Part shown: positions 16,347 to 24,538 of the stretch, in pieces
How positions within the stretch are numbered: the first letter of the stretch is position 1
How the letters are laid out: each line of letters starts with the position of its first letter
Assembly: GCA_022826385.1 (NCBI GenBank)
Contig: JAJDUZ010000028.1
Span: 48,349-112,348, forward strand
Direction: 5' to 3'
Length of the DNA stretch: 64,000 nucleotides
Source of the DNA: Silicimonas sp.
Lineage (GTDB): Bacteria; Pseudomonadota; Alphaproteobacteria; Rhodobacterales; Rhodobacteraceae
Position numbers and translations under genes: made by a program
The notes under the pieces: model-generated
Seen by the model: only the letters and a program-made list of their open reading frames with translations
What the model was told of the DNA's origin: nothing
The model's database searches: none

Positions 16347-17738
16347 ATGCCCCTGACCAATATCCGCCCCACTGCCGAGCTTCAGGCGATGGACGCGGCC
16401 CATCACATGCATCCCTTCACCGCCGGGAACGATCTGGCCACCAAGGGCGCGCGGATCATCGCGCGCGGCAATGGCGTCTGGCTGACCGACAGTGAAGGCA
16501 CCGAGATCCTCGACGGGATGAGCGGGCTCTGGTGCGTGAATATCGGCTATGGCCGCGCCGAGCTGGCGGCCGCAGCCGAGCGGCAGATGCGCGAACTGCC
16601 CTTCTACAACACCTTCTTCCAGACCAGCCACGCGCCGGTGATCGAGCTTAGCGCGAAACTGGCCGAACTGGTGCCGGGCGATTTGAATAACGTCTTCTTT
16701 GCCAGCTCCGGCTCGGAAGCGAACGACACCAATATCCGCATGGTCCGGCACTATTGGTCCCTCAAGGGCAAGCCCGAAAAGACCGTCATCATCAGCCGCA
16801 AGAACGCCTATCACGGCTCGACGCTGGGCGGCGCCTCGCTGGGCGGCATGGTGCCGATGCACCAGCAAGGCAGCTTGCCGATCCCGGACGTGCATCACAT
16901 CAACCAGCCCAACTGGTGGGCCGAGGGTGGTGACATGTCGCCCGAAGAGTTCGGGCACGCCCGCGCCCGCGAATTGGAAACCGCCATTCACGAGATCGGC
17001 GAAGACAAGGTCGCAGCCTTCATCGCGGAGCCGATCCAGGGCGCGGGTGGCGTCATCGTGCCACCTGACAGCTATTGGCCCGAAATCCAGCGCATCTGCG
17101 ACGCGCATGACATCCTTCTGATCGCGGACGAGGTGATTTGCGGCTTTGGGCGCACCGGCAATTGGTTCGGCCATGAAACCGTGGGCTGGCGACCGGACAT
17201 CATCACCATCGCCAAGGGTCTCTCCTCGGGGTACCAGCCGATTGGCGGATCGGTCGTCTCGGACGAGATTGCCGGCGTCATCGGCTCGGACGAGTTCAAC
17301 CACGGCTATACCTATTCCGGCCATCCCGTGGCCGCGGCCGTCGCGCTTGAAAATTTGCGCATCCTTGTAGAAGAAAACATGGTCGCCCGCGTCCGCGACC
17401 AGATCGGCCCCTATCTGAAAGAACGGTGGACCGCGTTGACCGACCACCCGCTGGTCGGCGAGGCCAAAATCGTCGGGCTGATGGGCTCGCTCGCCCTCAC
17501 TCCCGACAAATCAAGTCGCGCCGCCTTCGCGGCCGAGGCCGGAACGGTGGGCTACATCTGCCGCGAGTTCAGTTTCGCCAACAACCTGATCATGCGCCAT
17601 GTCGGTGACCGGATGATCATCGCCCCACCCCTCTGCATCACCGAGGCCGAGGTCGACACGCTGGTCGAGCGCGCGTGGACGACATTCGATCAGACACATG
17701 CCAAGCTAAAAGCCGAAGGGATGCTGCGCGCGGCCTGA
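16347..17738 (+). CDS. Class III aminotransferase, putrescine-pyruvate type (SpuC-like)
   Basis: PLP enzyme of 463 residues transferring the amino group of putrescine or a similar omega-amine, probably to pyruvate. Family features are SSGSEANDTNIRM, the ADEVICGFGRTG aspartate motif and ITIAKGLSSGYQPI with the PLP-binding lysine. The start at 16347 gives MPLTNIRPTAELQAMDAAHHMHPF, normal for the SpuC group. It diverges from the putrescine-type transporter operon, which supports uptake and deamination of a polyamine. A beta-alanine or taurine aminotransferase is a possible alternative. Confidence 0.88.
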   Translation: MPLTNIRPTAELQAMDAAHHMHPFTAGNDLATKGARIIARGNGVWLTDSEGTEILDGMSGLWCVNIGYGRAELAAAAERQMRELPFYNTFFQTSHAPVIELSAKLAELVPGDLNNVFFASSGSEANDTNIRMVRHYWSLKGKPEKTVIISRKNAYHGSTLGGASLGGMVPMHQQGSLPIPDVHHINQPNWWAEGGDMSPEEFGHARARELETAIHEIGEDKVAAFIAEPIQGAGGVIVPPDSYWPEIQRICDAHDILLIADEVICGFGRTGNWFGHETVGWRPDIITIAKGLSSGYQPIGGSVVSDEIAGVIGSDEFNHGYTYSGHPVAAAVALENLRILVEENMVARVRDQIGPYLKERWTALTDHPLVGEAKIVGLMGSLALTPDKSSRAAFAAEAGTVGYICREFSFANNLIMRHVGDRMIIAPPLCITEAEVDTLVERAWTTFDQTHAKLKAEGMLRAA

Positions 17739-17755
17739 GGACAAGCCGCGCGCGG

Positions 17756-17842
17756 CCCCACGGGAAAGGCGTCGGCAATGGGACTGTCGCCGACACCGGG
17801 ACGGAACCGTGGGGAAGGCGCGCCACTCGCACAGCCTTCCCC
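17756..17842. terminator. Nested and mutually exclusive stem-loops after the aminotransferase gene
   Basis: CCCCACGG (17756-17763) pairs with CCGTGGGG (17807-17814) around an inner stem GTCGGC (17771-17776) / GCCGAC (17789-17794). GGGGAAGGC (17811-17819) can instead pair with GCCTTCCCC (17834-17842). The two large stems share GGGG at 17811-17814, so only one can form at a time. Confidence 0.5.
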
Positions 17843-17967
17843 GTTACCAATCACAGCACCAGACCCACCCCCTCACGATCGGGGCGGGACCCCTCACTCA
17901 TCACACCACTCACTACACGTACCGTCAGCCGAACAATAAGCCGTCGGTCGAGCCATTCTGGCTCTCG

Positions 17968-18034
17968 TGAACACTGTTCAAGAAATAGATAGGGCGATTC
18001 TGAACGCCGTTCAACTTTTAATGAACGGCGTTCA
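17968..18034. promoter_or_regulatory. Array of three TGAACN-type palindromes
   Basis: TGAACACTGTTCA (17968-17980), TGAACGCCGTTCA (18001-18013) and TGAACGGCGTTCA (18022-18034). Each is a perfect six-base inverted repeat around one central base. Centres are 33 and 21 bases apart, close to three and two helical turns. They look like operators for a dimeric (TetR-like) repressor but lie between convergent genes. The one-base centre differs from the two-base centre of the sites at 11655 and 41043. Confidence 0.55.
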
Positions 18035-18077
18035 GAAAATACGTAGCGTAACGGATAGGCCGCCGCCTAGGTTTTCA

Positions 18078-19046
18078 TCACTGGCTGGCATTCAAGTCCC
18101 AACATTCCGGCACCGGCGTCTTGACGGTCTTGCCTGCAAGCCATTGATCGACGTTATCGCACACCAGATCGCCCATCATTTGACGGGTCTCGACCGAGGC
18201 ACTGCCGACATGCGGCAACAGCACGACATTCTCCAGCGACTTGAGCGCGTCCGGAATCTTCGGCTCGTCCTCGAAGACATCCAGCCCTGCCCCGCCAAGC
18301 CGGCCCGACACAAGCGCGTCGGTCAGCGCCGCCTCGTCGATCACCGTGCCCCGCGCCACGTTGATCACGATGCCCTCCGGGCCCAGCGCGTCGATCACCG
18401 CGGCATTGACCAGATGCCGGGTCGCGGCACCACCGGGCGTGATGACAATCAGAACATCCGCCTGCCGCGCCATCTCGACCAGATCACCAACATAGGTATA
18501 CGGCACGTCCTTCGGACTGCGCGTGTGATAGAGGATCGTCGGATTGAACGGCTGGATCGTCTCGGCAATCGCCTGCCCGATCCGACCCATGCCCAGAATG
18601 CCGACCGTTCGGTTCCGGATCGAACGGGTCAAAGGATAGTTGCCCTTGGCTTCCCAGTCCCCCGACCGCGCCCAACGTTCCGAGGGCAGCAATTCGCGCG
18701 ACACGGCCAGCCAGAGCATCAGGGTCGTGTCCGCAACCTCCTCGTTCAGGACGTCGGGCGTATGGCTGACAAGAATGCCCCGGCGGGCCGCTTCGGCAGC
18801 ATCGATCGTGTCATAGCCCACGCCGAAATTCGAGATCACCTTCAGGTCGGGCAGCGCGTCCAGAACCTCGGGCGAGATCACCCAATGCCCGAACATGGCA
18901 ATCGCCTGAATGCCCGCACCATCGGCCAGCGCCGCCGTGAACGCCTCCTGCGTTTCCGCCTGCGTGACTGCAGCGCTGGCGGTCAGACGCTCCACATACC
19001 GATCCGCGGGAGACCCGAGCAACAACAGGCGGGGCGCATCAGACAT
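18078..19046 (-). CDS. D-isomer-specific 2-hydroxyacid dehydrogenase
   Basis: NAD(P)-dependent oxidoreductase of 322 residues. The nucleotide-binding motif is GILGMGRIGQAIAE, and the catalytic residues lie in NVARGTVIDE (Arg), DVFEDEP (Glu) and LLPHVGSAS (His). The start at 19046 (MSDAPRLLLLG) overlaps the end of the FAH gene by eight bases, so it is the last gene of a three-gene unit with the FAH hydrolase and SDR. Probable role is reduction of a 2-oxo acid, such as glyoxylate, hydroxypyruvate or a sugar-acid product. The exact substrate is not known. Confidence 0.88.
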   Translation of the reverse strand: MSDAPRLLLLGSPADRYVERLTASAAVTQAETQEAFTAALADGAGIQAIAMFGHWVISPEVLDALPDLKVISNFGVGYDTIDAAEAARRGILVSHTPDVLNEEVADTTLMLWLAVSRELLPSERWARSGDWEAKGNYPLTRSIRNRTVGILGMGRIGQAIAETIQPFNPTILYHTRSPKDVPYTYVGDLVEMARQADVLIVITPGGAATRHLVNAAVIDALGPEGIVINVARGTVIDEAALTDALVSGRLGGAGLDVFEDEPKIPDALKSLENVVLLPHVGSASVETRQMMGDLVCDNVDQWLAGKTVKTPVPECWDLNASQ

Positions 19047-19884
19047 CGGCACGCACTTTCTGGGTCTGGATGCCCAGCCCTTCGATATAGAGAGACACCT
19101 CGTCACCATCCTTTAGGTAAACCGGGGGCTTCATCCCCATGCCCACACCAGGCGGCGTCCCGGTCGAGATGACATCGCCCGGATGCAGGGTGAACAGCTC
19201 TGACAGGTGCGAGACGATCTGCGCCACTGTGAAGATCATCGTCCGCGTGTTCCCGGTCTGCATCCGCTGGCCGTTCACGTCGCACCACATGTCCAGGTTC
19301 TGAACATCCGCGATCTCGTCCTTGGTGACCATCCACGGGCCCGTCGGCCCGAACGTGTCGCAGGATTTGCCCTTGGTCCACTGGCCCGAGAGATGGATCT
19401 GGAAATGCCGCTCGCTGACATCGTTACAGACGCAATAGCCCGCCACGTAATCCAGCGCATCCGCCTCGGAAACGTATTTCGCCTCGCGACCGATGACGAC
19501 GCCAAGCTCGACCTCCCAGTCCGTGCTTTCCGATCCGCGCGGCATGACAATATCGTCATTCGGGCCCGAGATCGCCGAGTTGGCCTTCATGAAGACAATC
19601 GGATGCTCGGGGATGGGGTTGCCGGTTTCCTCGGCATGGTCGGTGAAGTTCAGACCGATGCAAACGAACTTGCCGATGTCGCCCACACATGAGCCAAGAC
19701 GCGGCGTGCCATCGACCACCGGCAGGTCCGCCGGATCGATCGCCTTGAGCCGGGCCAGCGCCTCGTCACCCAGAACAGCCCCGGTGATATCGGCCACGTG
19801 GCCCGACAGGTCCCGCAGCGTTCCGTCACCGTCGATCAGTCCGGGCTTCTCGGTGCCGACATCGCCATAGCGCACAAGTTTCAT
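19039..19884 (-). CDS. Fumarylacetoacetate-hydrolase-family protein (diketo-deoxy-sugar-acid hydrolase-like)
   Basis: Metal-dependent hydrolase of 281 residues that cleaves a carbon-carbon bond in a diketo acid. The metal ligands are visible as DWEVELGVV (Glu124, Glu126) and NDVSER (Asp155), and FVCIGLNFTDHAEE and STGTPPGVGMG are standard FAH segments. Together with the neighbouring SDR it resembles the last two steps of the non-phosphorylating L-fucose or L-rhamnose route, where a 2,4-diketo-3-deoxy acid is hydrolysed to pyruvate plus lactate. That assignment rests on the neighbour pair and family resemblance. Acylpyruvase or ureidoglycolate-type activity remains possible. Confidence 0.82.
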   Translation of the reverse strand: MKLVRYGDVGTEKPGLIDGDGTLRDLSGHVADITGAVLGDEALARLKAIDPADLPVVDGTPRLGSCVGDIGKFVCIGLNFTDHAEETGNPIPEHPIVFMKANSAISGPNDDIVMPRGSESTDWEVELGVVIGREAKYVSEADALDYVAGYCVCNDVSERHFQIHLSGQWTKGKSCDTFGPTGPWMVTKDEIADVQNLDMWCDVNGQRMQTGNTRTMIFTVAQIVSHLSELFTLHPGDVISTGTPPGVGMGMKPPVYLKDGDEVSLYIEGLGIQTQKVRADV

Positions 19885-19932
19885 CTCAGATCTCCCTGTC
19901 TTGGACCCCGCCTGCCACGGCGGAGCATGTTG

Positions 19933-20679
19933 TTACCCGGCCCAACCGCCGTCGATGATCATTTCCTGACCCGTGACAAAGGCACTTTCGTCCGACGCCA
20001 GATAAACGGCCAAAGCCGCGATTTCCTCGGGCGTGCCGACGCGGCCCATCGGCTGGCGCTCGGTAAAGGCCTTCAACGCCTCTTCATAGCTGCCCATCGT
20101 CTCGCCCAGCGCCCGGACCCGGTCATGCCACGAGGGGCTTTCGACGGTGCCGGGGCAGATTGCGTTCACGCGAATGCCCTTGGCGATGTAATCCTTTGCG
20201 ACGGCCTTGGTCAGCCCGATCACCGCGCCCTTGGTTGCGCCATAGACCACCCGGTTCGGCGCACCTATGATCGAAGACGCCGCCGACGAGACATTGATGA
20301 TCGAGCCACTGCCCCGCTCCAGCATTGCCGGGATCGCGGCTTTCATCGTGCGGAACATCGAGGTGACGTTCAGGTCCGTGGCGAAGGCCCATTCGTCTTC
20401 CGTCGCCGCAAGGATGTCGCCGTGATGCACGAAGCCTGCGCCATTGAACAGGATATCCGGGCTGAAGCCAGTGACCACCTCGTTCACGGCAGCGCTGTCC
20501 CGTACATCAAGGACCGTGGTGCTGACGCCTTCGGCAGATAACGTGGCCAGCGTCTCGGCATTGATATCCGTGGCCAGAACCTCGGCCCCTTCGGCCGCCA
20601 TCGCCAGAGCCGTCGCCCGACCAATCCCCTGCCCCGCCGCCGTGACCAGCGCGCGCTTCCCGTTCAAACGTCCTGACAT
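19933..20679 (-). CDS. SDR oxidoreductase, 2-keto-3-deoxy-L-fuconate dehydrogenase-like
   Basis: Short-chain dehydrogenase of 248 residues. Cofactor site TAAGQGIG (13-20), catalytic Ser in NVSSAASS (about 131) and YGATK (146-150). The AAGQGIGRA opening and ICPGTVESPSWHDR segment resemble the KDF dehydrogenase / DHRS6 group. It would oxidise C4 of a 2-keto-3-deoxy sugar acid to feed the FAH hydrolase encoded downstream. The start at 20679 follows GGGAGG. First gene of the minus-strand unit and divergent from the D-erythronate dehydrogenase gene. Confidence 0.82.
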   Translation of the reverse strand: MSGRLNGKRALVTAAGQGIGRATALAMAAEGAEVLATDINAETLATLSAEGVSTTVLDVRDSAAVNEVVTGFSPDILFNGAGFVHHGDILAATEDEWAFATDLNVTSMFRTMKAAIPAMLERGSGSIINVSSAASSIIGAPNRVVYGATKGAVIGLTKAVAKDYIAKGIRVNAICPGTVESPSWHDRVRALGETMGSYEEALKAFTERQPMGRVGTPEEIAALAVYLASDESAFVTGQEMIIDGGWAG

Positions 20680-20799
20680 GCACACCTCCCGTCTGTTGCT
20701 GCATGGCTAGTGCGTTCCGGGCCGGATGACCAGCAGGAAGGTGCCGCGACGTTGGAACGCACCGCCAACACCGCGTTTTCTGCACGGCCGCTTCATCTC

Positions 20800-20880
20800 T
20801 TCCCTAATACGCCCGCCGGAGGCGTCGCGGCGGCCGCAGGCTGCCGCAAATGAAAGTATACGCCGCAGGCGTGCAATTGG
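20800..20880 (-). repeat. GC hairpins and degenerate copy of the dispersed element in a divergent promoter region
   Basis: Two related stems, ACGCC...GGCGT near 20803-20820 and ACGCC-GCA-GGCGT at about 20864-20876. On the minus strand the first is followed by GGGCGTATTAGGGAAGAGAT then GAAG, a loose match to the core of the composite element. Divergence is high, so membership in that family is uncertain. Confidence 0.3.
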
Positions 20881-20900
20881 GTCAGCCCGTGACGCGCTCC

Positions 20901-20929
20901 CTTGACAGTTCGGGCAACTTCTTCTCACC
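20901..20929 (+). promoter_or_regulatory. Predicted promoter for the D-erythronate dehydrogenase gene
   Basis: CTTGAC (20901-20906), 17-base spacer, CTCACC (20924-20929). The -35 matches the alphaproteobacterial CTTGAC consensus well; the -10 is weak. The ATG follows 33 bases downstream. Confidence 0.4.
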
Positions 20930-20962
20930 GTCTGGGAAAGACTTGCAGGGACGGAGCAGCAG

Positions 20963-21931
20963 ATGCGCAAGATTCTCATTTTCGGTGGTGGCGGCATGGT
21001 CGGTCAAAAACTGGCCCAGTCGCTGGCGGACAATCCTCTCGCGGCGGGCGACCGGGTGACGCTCTGCGATCTGCACTTCCCCGAAAACGGTGCGCCCGTG
21101 GCCGAGCAGATCACCGGCACCGTCACCAATCCGGCGGTTCTGAAACGTCTGGCCGAAACCCGCCCCGATATCGTCTATTACCTCGCCGCGATCGTCTCGG
21201 GCGAGGCCGAGCGTGACTTTGATCTGGGCTGGCAGGTCAATATGGCCGCGTTCCAGAGCTTCGTGGATGCCTTCCGGGCCGAGGTGCTGGCCAGTGGCGG
21301 GGACTACAAGCCCAAGGTCATCTTCACCTCGTCCATCGCCGTTTTCGGCGCCCCCTTCCCCGAGAAGATCGACGACACGTTCTTCCACGCGCCGCAAACC
21401 AGCTATGGCGCGCAGAAAGCCATGTCTGAGCTTCTGCTGACGGACCACATTCGCAAGGGCTTCTTCGACGGTCTCTCGATCCGCCTGCCGACCATCTGCG
21501 TGCGCCCCGGCAAACCGAACAAGGCGGCCTCGAGCTTCTTCTCGGGCATCATCCGCGAACCTTTGAACGGCGTTGATGCCATCCTGCCGGTCGATCCCAC
21601 CACGCGGCATTGGCATGCCAGCCCGCGCTCGGCCGCCGGGTTCCTGCGCCACGCCGCGACACTGGACCAAGCCGTCTATGAAAACCGCCCCGCGCTGAAC
21701 ATGCCGGGCGTGTCCTGTACCGTGGGCGAACAGATCGAGGCGCTCTGGGATCTCTGCGGGGCCGACGTCGCCTCGCGCATCCACCACGAACCCGACCCCG
21801 AGATCGAGGCCATCGTCAAGAACTGGCCCCGCGACTTCGCCCCCGAACGCGCCATCCGGCTGGGCTTCACCGCCGAGAAGGATTTCACCGAGATCATCCA
21901 GGTCTATCTCGACGACGATTTCGCCGGGTGA
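20963..21931 (+). CDS. denD: D-erythronate dehydrogenase-like NAD-dependent epimerase/dehydratase
   Basis: Extended SDR of 322 residues with the cofactor site GGGGMVGQ (8-15) and catalytic Ser124, Tyr148 and Lys152 (SYGAQK). The sequence around YLAAIVSGEAERDFDLGW and RLPTICVRPGKPNKAAS matches what I know of DenD, which oxidises D-erythronate to 2-oxo-tetronate. Kinase (DenK/OtnK), isomerase (OtnI) and aldolase (OtnC) partners are not in this window. The gene heads the plus-strand catabolic array and diverges from the SDR/FAH unit. A related sugar-acid dehydrogenase is the main alternative. Confidence 0.75.
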   Translation: MRKILIFGGGGMVGQKLAQSLADNPLAAGDRVTLCDLHFPENGAPVAEQITGTVTNPAVLKRLAETRPDIVYYLAAIVSGEAERDFDLGWQVNMAAFQSFVDAFRAEVLASGGDYKPKVIFTSSIAVFGAPFPEKIDDTFFHAPQTSYGAQKAMSELLLTDHIRKGFFDGLSIRLPTICVRPGKPNKAASSFFSGIIREPLNGVDAILPVDPTTRHWHASPRSAAGFLRHAATLDQAVYENRPALNMPGVSCTVGEQIEALWDLCGADVASRIHHEPDPEIEAIVKNWPRDFAPERAIRLGFTAEKDFTEIIQVYLDDDFAG

Positions 21932-21948
21932 CGCCCCCGGCGAATTGT

Positions 21949-21977
21949 CTTGGCAGATCAAAAGGGCCCCGCTAGCC
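21949..21977 (+). promoter_or_regulatory. Predicted promoter for the first PhyH gene
   Basis: CTTGGC (21949-21954), 17-base spacer, CTAGCC (21972-21977), 29 bases before the ATG. Typical alphaproteobacterial spacing; the -10 is partial. Confidence 0.4.
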
Positions 21978-22006
21978 TTTCGGAAGGTTGAAGAAAGGGC
22001 GCGCCC

Positions 22007-22927
22007 ATGTTGACCGCCGCGCAAATCGAAGCATTCGAAACCCAAGGCTACGTGGTTGTCGAGGATGTCCTCGATGCCACGCAACTGGACGCGATCCGTG
22101 CCGAATATTCCGAGCTCTTGGACGGCCTTTGCGAAAACTGGGGGATCACGGGCGCCAGCTTTCAAGACAAGCTGGTCGCGGCCTATGACGCGGGCCATGA
22201 CTGGTTCCAGCCGATGGATATCTCGCTGCCTGCAGACCGGATCACGCCGGACACGCCGTTTCATTTCGGCCCCGCCGTCTTCGACATGCTGAAAGCGCCG
22301 CGGCTTCTCGATATGGTCGAAGACCTGATCGGCCCCGAGATCACCTCGAACCCGATCCAGCATGTCCGGATCAAGCCGCCCGAGCGCACGCTCAACCCGG
22401 ACGAGGTCCGCGCCCATGTCGGCGGCACCGACTGGCATCAGGATCGCGCCGTCGCTCTGGAAGAGGCCGACGAAACCGAGATGGTCACCGTCTGGCTCGC
22501 AATCACCGACGCGACAGTTGAAAACGGGTGTCTGCAAACGCTCGACCGCACCGCGTCCATGCTGCCCCATTGCCCGATGCGCCAGACCGCCATCGCGCCC
22601 GGCCAGATCGACGCGGCGAAGGCAAAGCCCCTGCCGGTCAAGGCCGGCGGCGCCGTGCTCTTTCATCCGATGACGCCGCACGCGTCGCTGCCCAACCGGT
22701 CGGATGGCATCCGCTGGTCCTTCGATCTGCGCTTCAACGTCACCGGGCAACCGACGGGCCGCAGCCATTTCCCCGACTTCATCGCCCGCTCGCGCCGCGC
22801 GCCCGAGACCGAACTCACGGACTGGCGCGCATGGAAAGCCCTTTGGGACGAAGCGCGCATCCGTCTGTCTGAAACCGATCACATCGACATCCACCGCTGG
22901 AGCGCCGACAGCCCCGCCTGCGCCTGA
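22007..22927 (+). CDS. Phytanoyl-CoA dioxygenase (PhyH) family oxygenase 1
   Basis: Fe(II)/2-oxoglutarate-dependent hydroxylase of 306 residues. The iron triad is visible as WHQD (His144, Asp146) and TPHAS (His225), with Arg236 eleven residues later to hold 2-oxoglutarate. Bacterial PhyH proteins hydroxylate very varied substrates (ectoine, phosphonates, small acids), so the substrate is open. It shares the fold but little sequence with the second PhyH protein at 25356. The UxaA-family gene follows after 91 bases, suggesting action on a sugar-acid-like compound. Confidence 0.85.
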   Translation: MLTAAQIEAFETQGYVVVEDVLDATQLDAIRAEYSELLDGLCENWGITGASFQDKLVAAYDAGHDWFQPMDISLPADRITPDTPFHFGPAVFDMLKAPRLLDMVEDLIGPEITSNPIQHVRIKPPERTLNPDEVRAHVGGTDWHQDRAVALEEADETEMVTVWLAITDATVENGCLQTLDRTASMLPHCPMRQTAIAPGQIDAAKAKPLPVKAGGAVLFHPMTPHASLPNRSDGIRWSFDLRFNVTGQPTGRSHFPDFIARSRRAPETELTDWRAWKALWDEARIRLSETDHIDIHRWSADSPACA

Positions 22928-23018
22928 ACGCTTGTGCTTTCCGCCCGGTGAAAATATCCCGAAAGGGCAGTCCATCGATGGGCCATCGGCCAAAGCCCAA
23001 TGGACGGGAGGAGCAGAC

Positions 23019-24524
23019 ATGACCGACACCATCCGCCTCGACGCCTCGGACAACGTGGTAACCGCAACCCGTGCGCTGGAAACCGGCGCGCCAGTCGAAG
23101 ACGTGACGACCACCGGTCTGATCCCCTCGGGCCACAAGATCGCGACCGTTGCCATCCCGAAAGGCGGCGAGATCCGAAAGTATGCGCAACTGATCGGCTA
23201 TGCCTCGGAAGACATCGCCCCCGGCGATCATGTGCACACCCAGAACACCGAGTTCCGCAACACCGACATGGCCTATGAGTTCGGCACCGATCTGCGCCCG
23301 GCCCCGGCAGCGTCATCGCAGGACACGTTCATGGGCTACCGCCGCGAGAATGGCCGCGTCGGCACCCGCAACTATATCGCGGTCGTCACCAGCGTGAACT
23401 GTTCGGCCACCGCCGCGCGCCGGATCGCGGACGCGTTCGGGCCGGACGAACTGGCCGACTACCCCAATGTCGACGGCGTGGTGGCTTTTGTCCATGGAAC
23501 GGGATGCGGGATGCAAGGCGACGGCGACGGGTTCGAGGCGCTGCAGCGCGTGATGTGGGGCTATGCCCGCCACCCGAACCACGCGGGCGTCCTGATGGTG
23601 GGGCTCGGTTGCGAGATGAACCAGATCGACTGGCTGCTGGACGCCTATGGTCTGAAGCAGGGCCCGCTCTTCCAGACAATGAACATCCAAGGCGTCGCAG
23701 GCCTGCGCAAGACGATCGAGATGGGGATCGAAAAGGTGCGCGCCATGCTGCCCATCGCCAACGAGGCCACCCGCACCCCCTGCCCGGTGTCCGAGTTGAT
23801 GGTTGCCCTGCAATGTGGCGGCTCGGACGCATGGTCGGGGATCACTGCGAACCCGGCGCTTGGCTATGCCTGCGACCTGCTCGCGGCACAGGGCGCGACC
23901 GGCGTTCTGGCCGAAACCCCCGAGATCTATGGCGCCGAGCACCTGCTGACCCGCCGTGCCGCCAGCCGCGAGGTGGGCGACAAGCTGATCGGCCTGATCA
24001 AGTGGTGGGAGGATTACACCCTGCGCAACAAGGGCTCGATGGACAACAACCCGTCGCCCGGCAACAAGAAGGGCGGCCTCACAACTATCCTCGAAAAAAG
24101 CCTCGGCGCCGCGGCCAAGGGCGGCACAACGCCATTGAACGGGGTTTACAAATATGCCGAGCCAGTGACGGCCAAGGGGTTCACCTTCATGGACAGCCCC
24201 GGCTATGACCCGGCCAGCGTCACCGGCCAGATCGCGGGCGGCTGCAACCTTGTCTGCTTCACCACCGGGCGTGGCTCGGCCTTCGGCTCGAAACCGGCAC
24301 CGACGATCAAGGTTGCCACCAATTCCGAGATGTATGCCCGGATGACCGAGGACATGGACGTCAACGCAGGCGAGATCCTGTCGGGCGGCGTCAGCGTCGA
24401 AGAGAAGGGCCGCGAGATCTATGAGCTCTTCCTGCGCGTTGCCAGCGGCGAGATGTCGAAATCGGAAGCGCAGGGTTTGGGCGATTACGAGTTTGTCCCC
24501 TGGCAAATCGGCGCGGTGATGTAA
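23019..24524 (+). CDS. UxaA/GarD-family sugar-acid dehydratase
   Basis: Hydro-lyase of 501 residues. An N-terminal SAF domain (about 1-95, with PSGHKIATVAIPKGGEIRKY) precedes the large catalytic domain, which has GYRRENGRVGTRNY, NVDGVVAFVHGTGCGM and ALQCGGSDAWSGITANP, hallmarks of altronate and galactarate dehydratases. It removes water from an aldonate to give a 2-keto-3-deoxy acid, which could feed the SDR/FAH pair encoded on the other strand. The start at 23019 has GGGAGGAG upstream; the longer frame overlaps the PhyH gene and is not used. Altronate, arabinonate or fuconate are all possible substrates. Confidence 0.87.
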   Translation: MTDTIRLDASDNVVTATRALETGAPVEDVTTTGLIPSGHKIATVAIPKGGEIRKYAQLIGYASEDIAPGDHVHTQNTEFRNTDMAYEFGTDLRPAPAASSQDTFMGYRRENGRVGTRNYIAVVTSVNCSATAARRIADAFGPDELADYPNVDGVVAFVHGTGCGMQGDGDGFEALQRVMWGYARHPNHAGVLMVGLGCEMNQIDWLLDAYGLKQGPLFQTMNIQGVAGLRKTIEMGIEKVRAMLPIANEATRTPCPVSELMVALQCGGSDAWSGITANPALGYACDLLAAQGATGVLAETPEIYGAEHLLTRRAASREVGDKLIGLIKWWEDYTLRNKGSMDNNPSPGNKKGGLTTILEKSLGAAAKGGTTPLNGVYKYAEPVTAKGFTFMDSPGYDPASVTGQIAGGCNLVCFTTGRGSAFGSKPAPTIKVATNSEMYARMTEDMDVNAGEILSGGVSVEEKGREIYELFLRVASGEMSKSEAQGLGDYEFVPWQIGAVM

Positions 24525-24538
24525 GAAGCGAAACGGAC

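Larger units (their letters stand above)
17739..18077. other. 339-base convergent intergenic region with structures and three palindromes
   Basis: Between two genes that end towards each other, so no promoter is expected. The left half holds nested and competing stems (17756-17842); the right half is AT-rich and holds three near-identical 13-base palindromes (17968-18034). No gene could be recognised. It may be the remnant of a lost regulator locus or an unannotated RNA gene. Confidence 0.55.

Noticed and set aside
17751..17842. Possible cobalamin riboswitch-like sequence (structured, with a GCCACT stretch)
   Set aside because: The conserved B12-box order is not present, and the position is downstream of a gene between convergent genes, not in a leader.
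22940..22990. Possible further copy of the composite repeat (GAAAATATCCCG ... CCATCGATGG)
   Set aside because: Only the ATATCC part agrees and the spacing to the CCATCG part differs, so it was not counted as a copy.
20882..23155. 757-residue minus-strand open frame
   Set aside because: Antisense to denD, the PhyH gene and part of the UxaA-family gene, all of which have clear motifs. Long antisense frames are common at this GC content.
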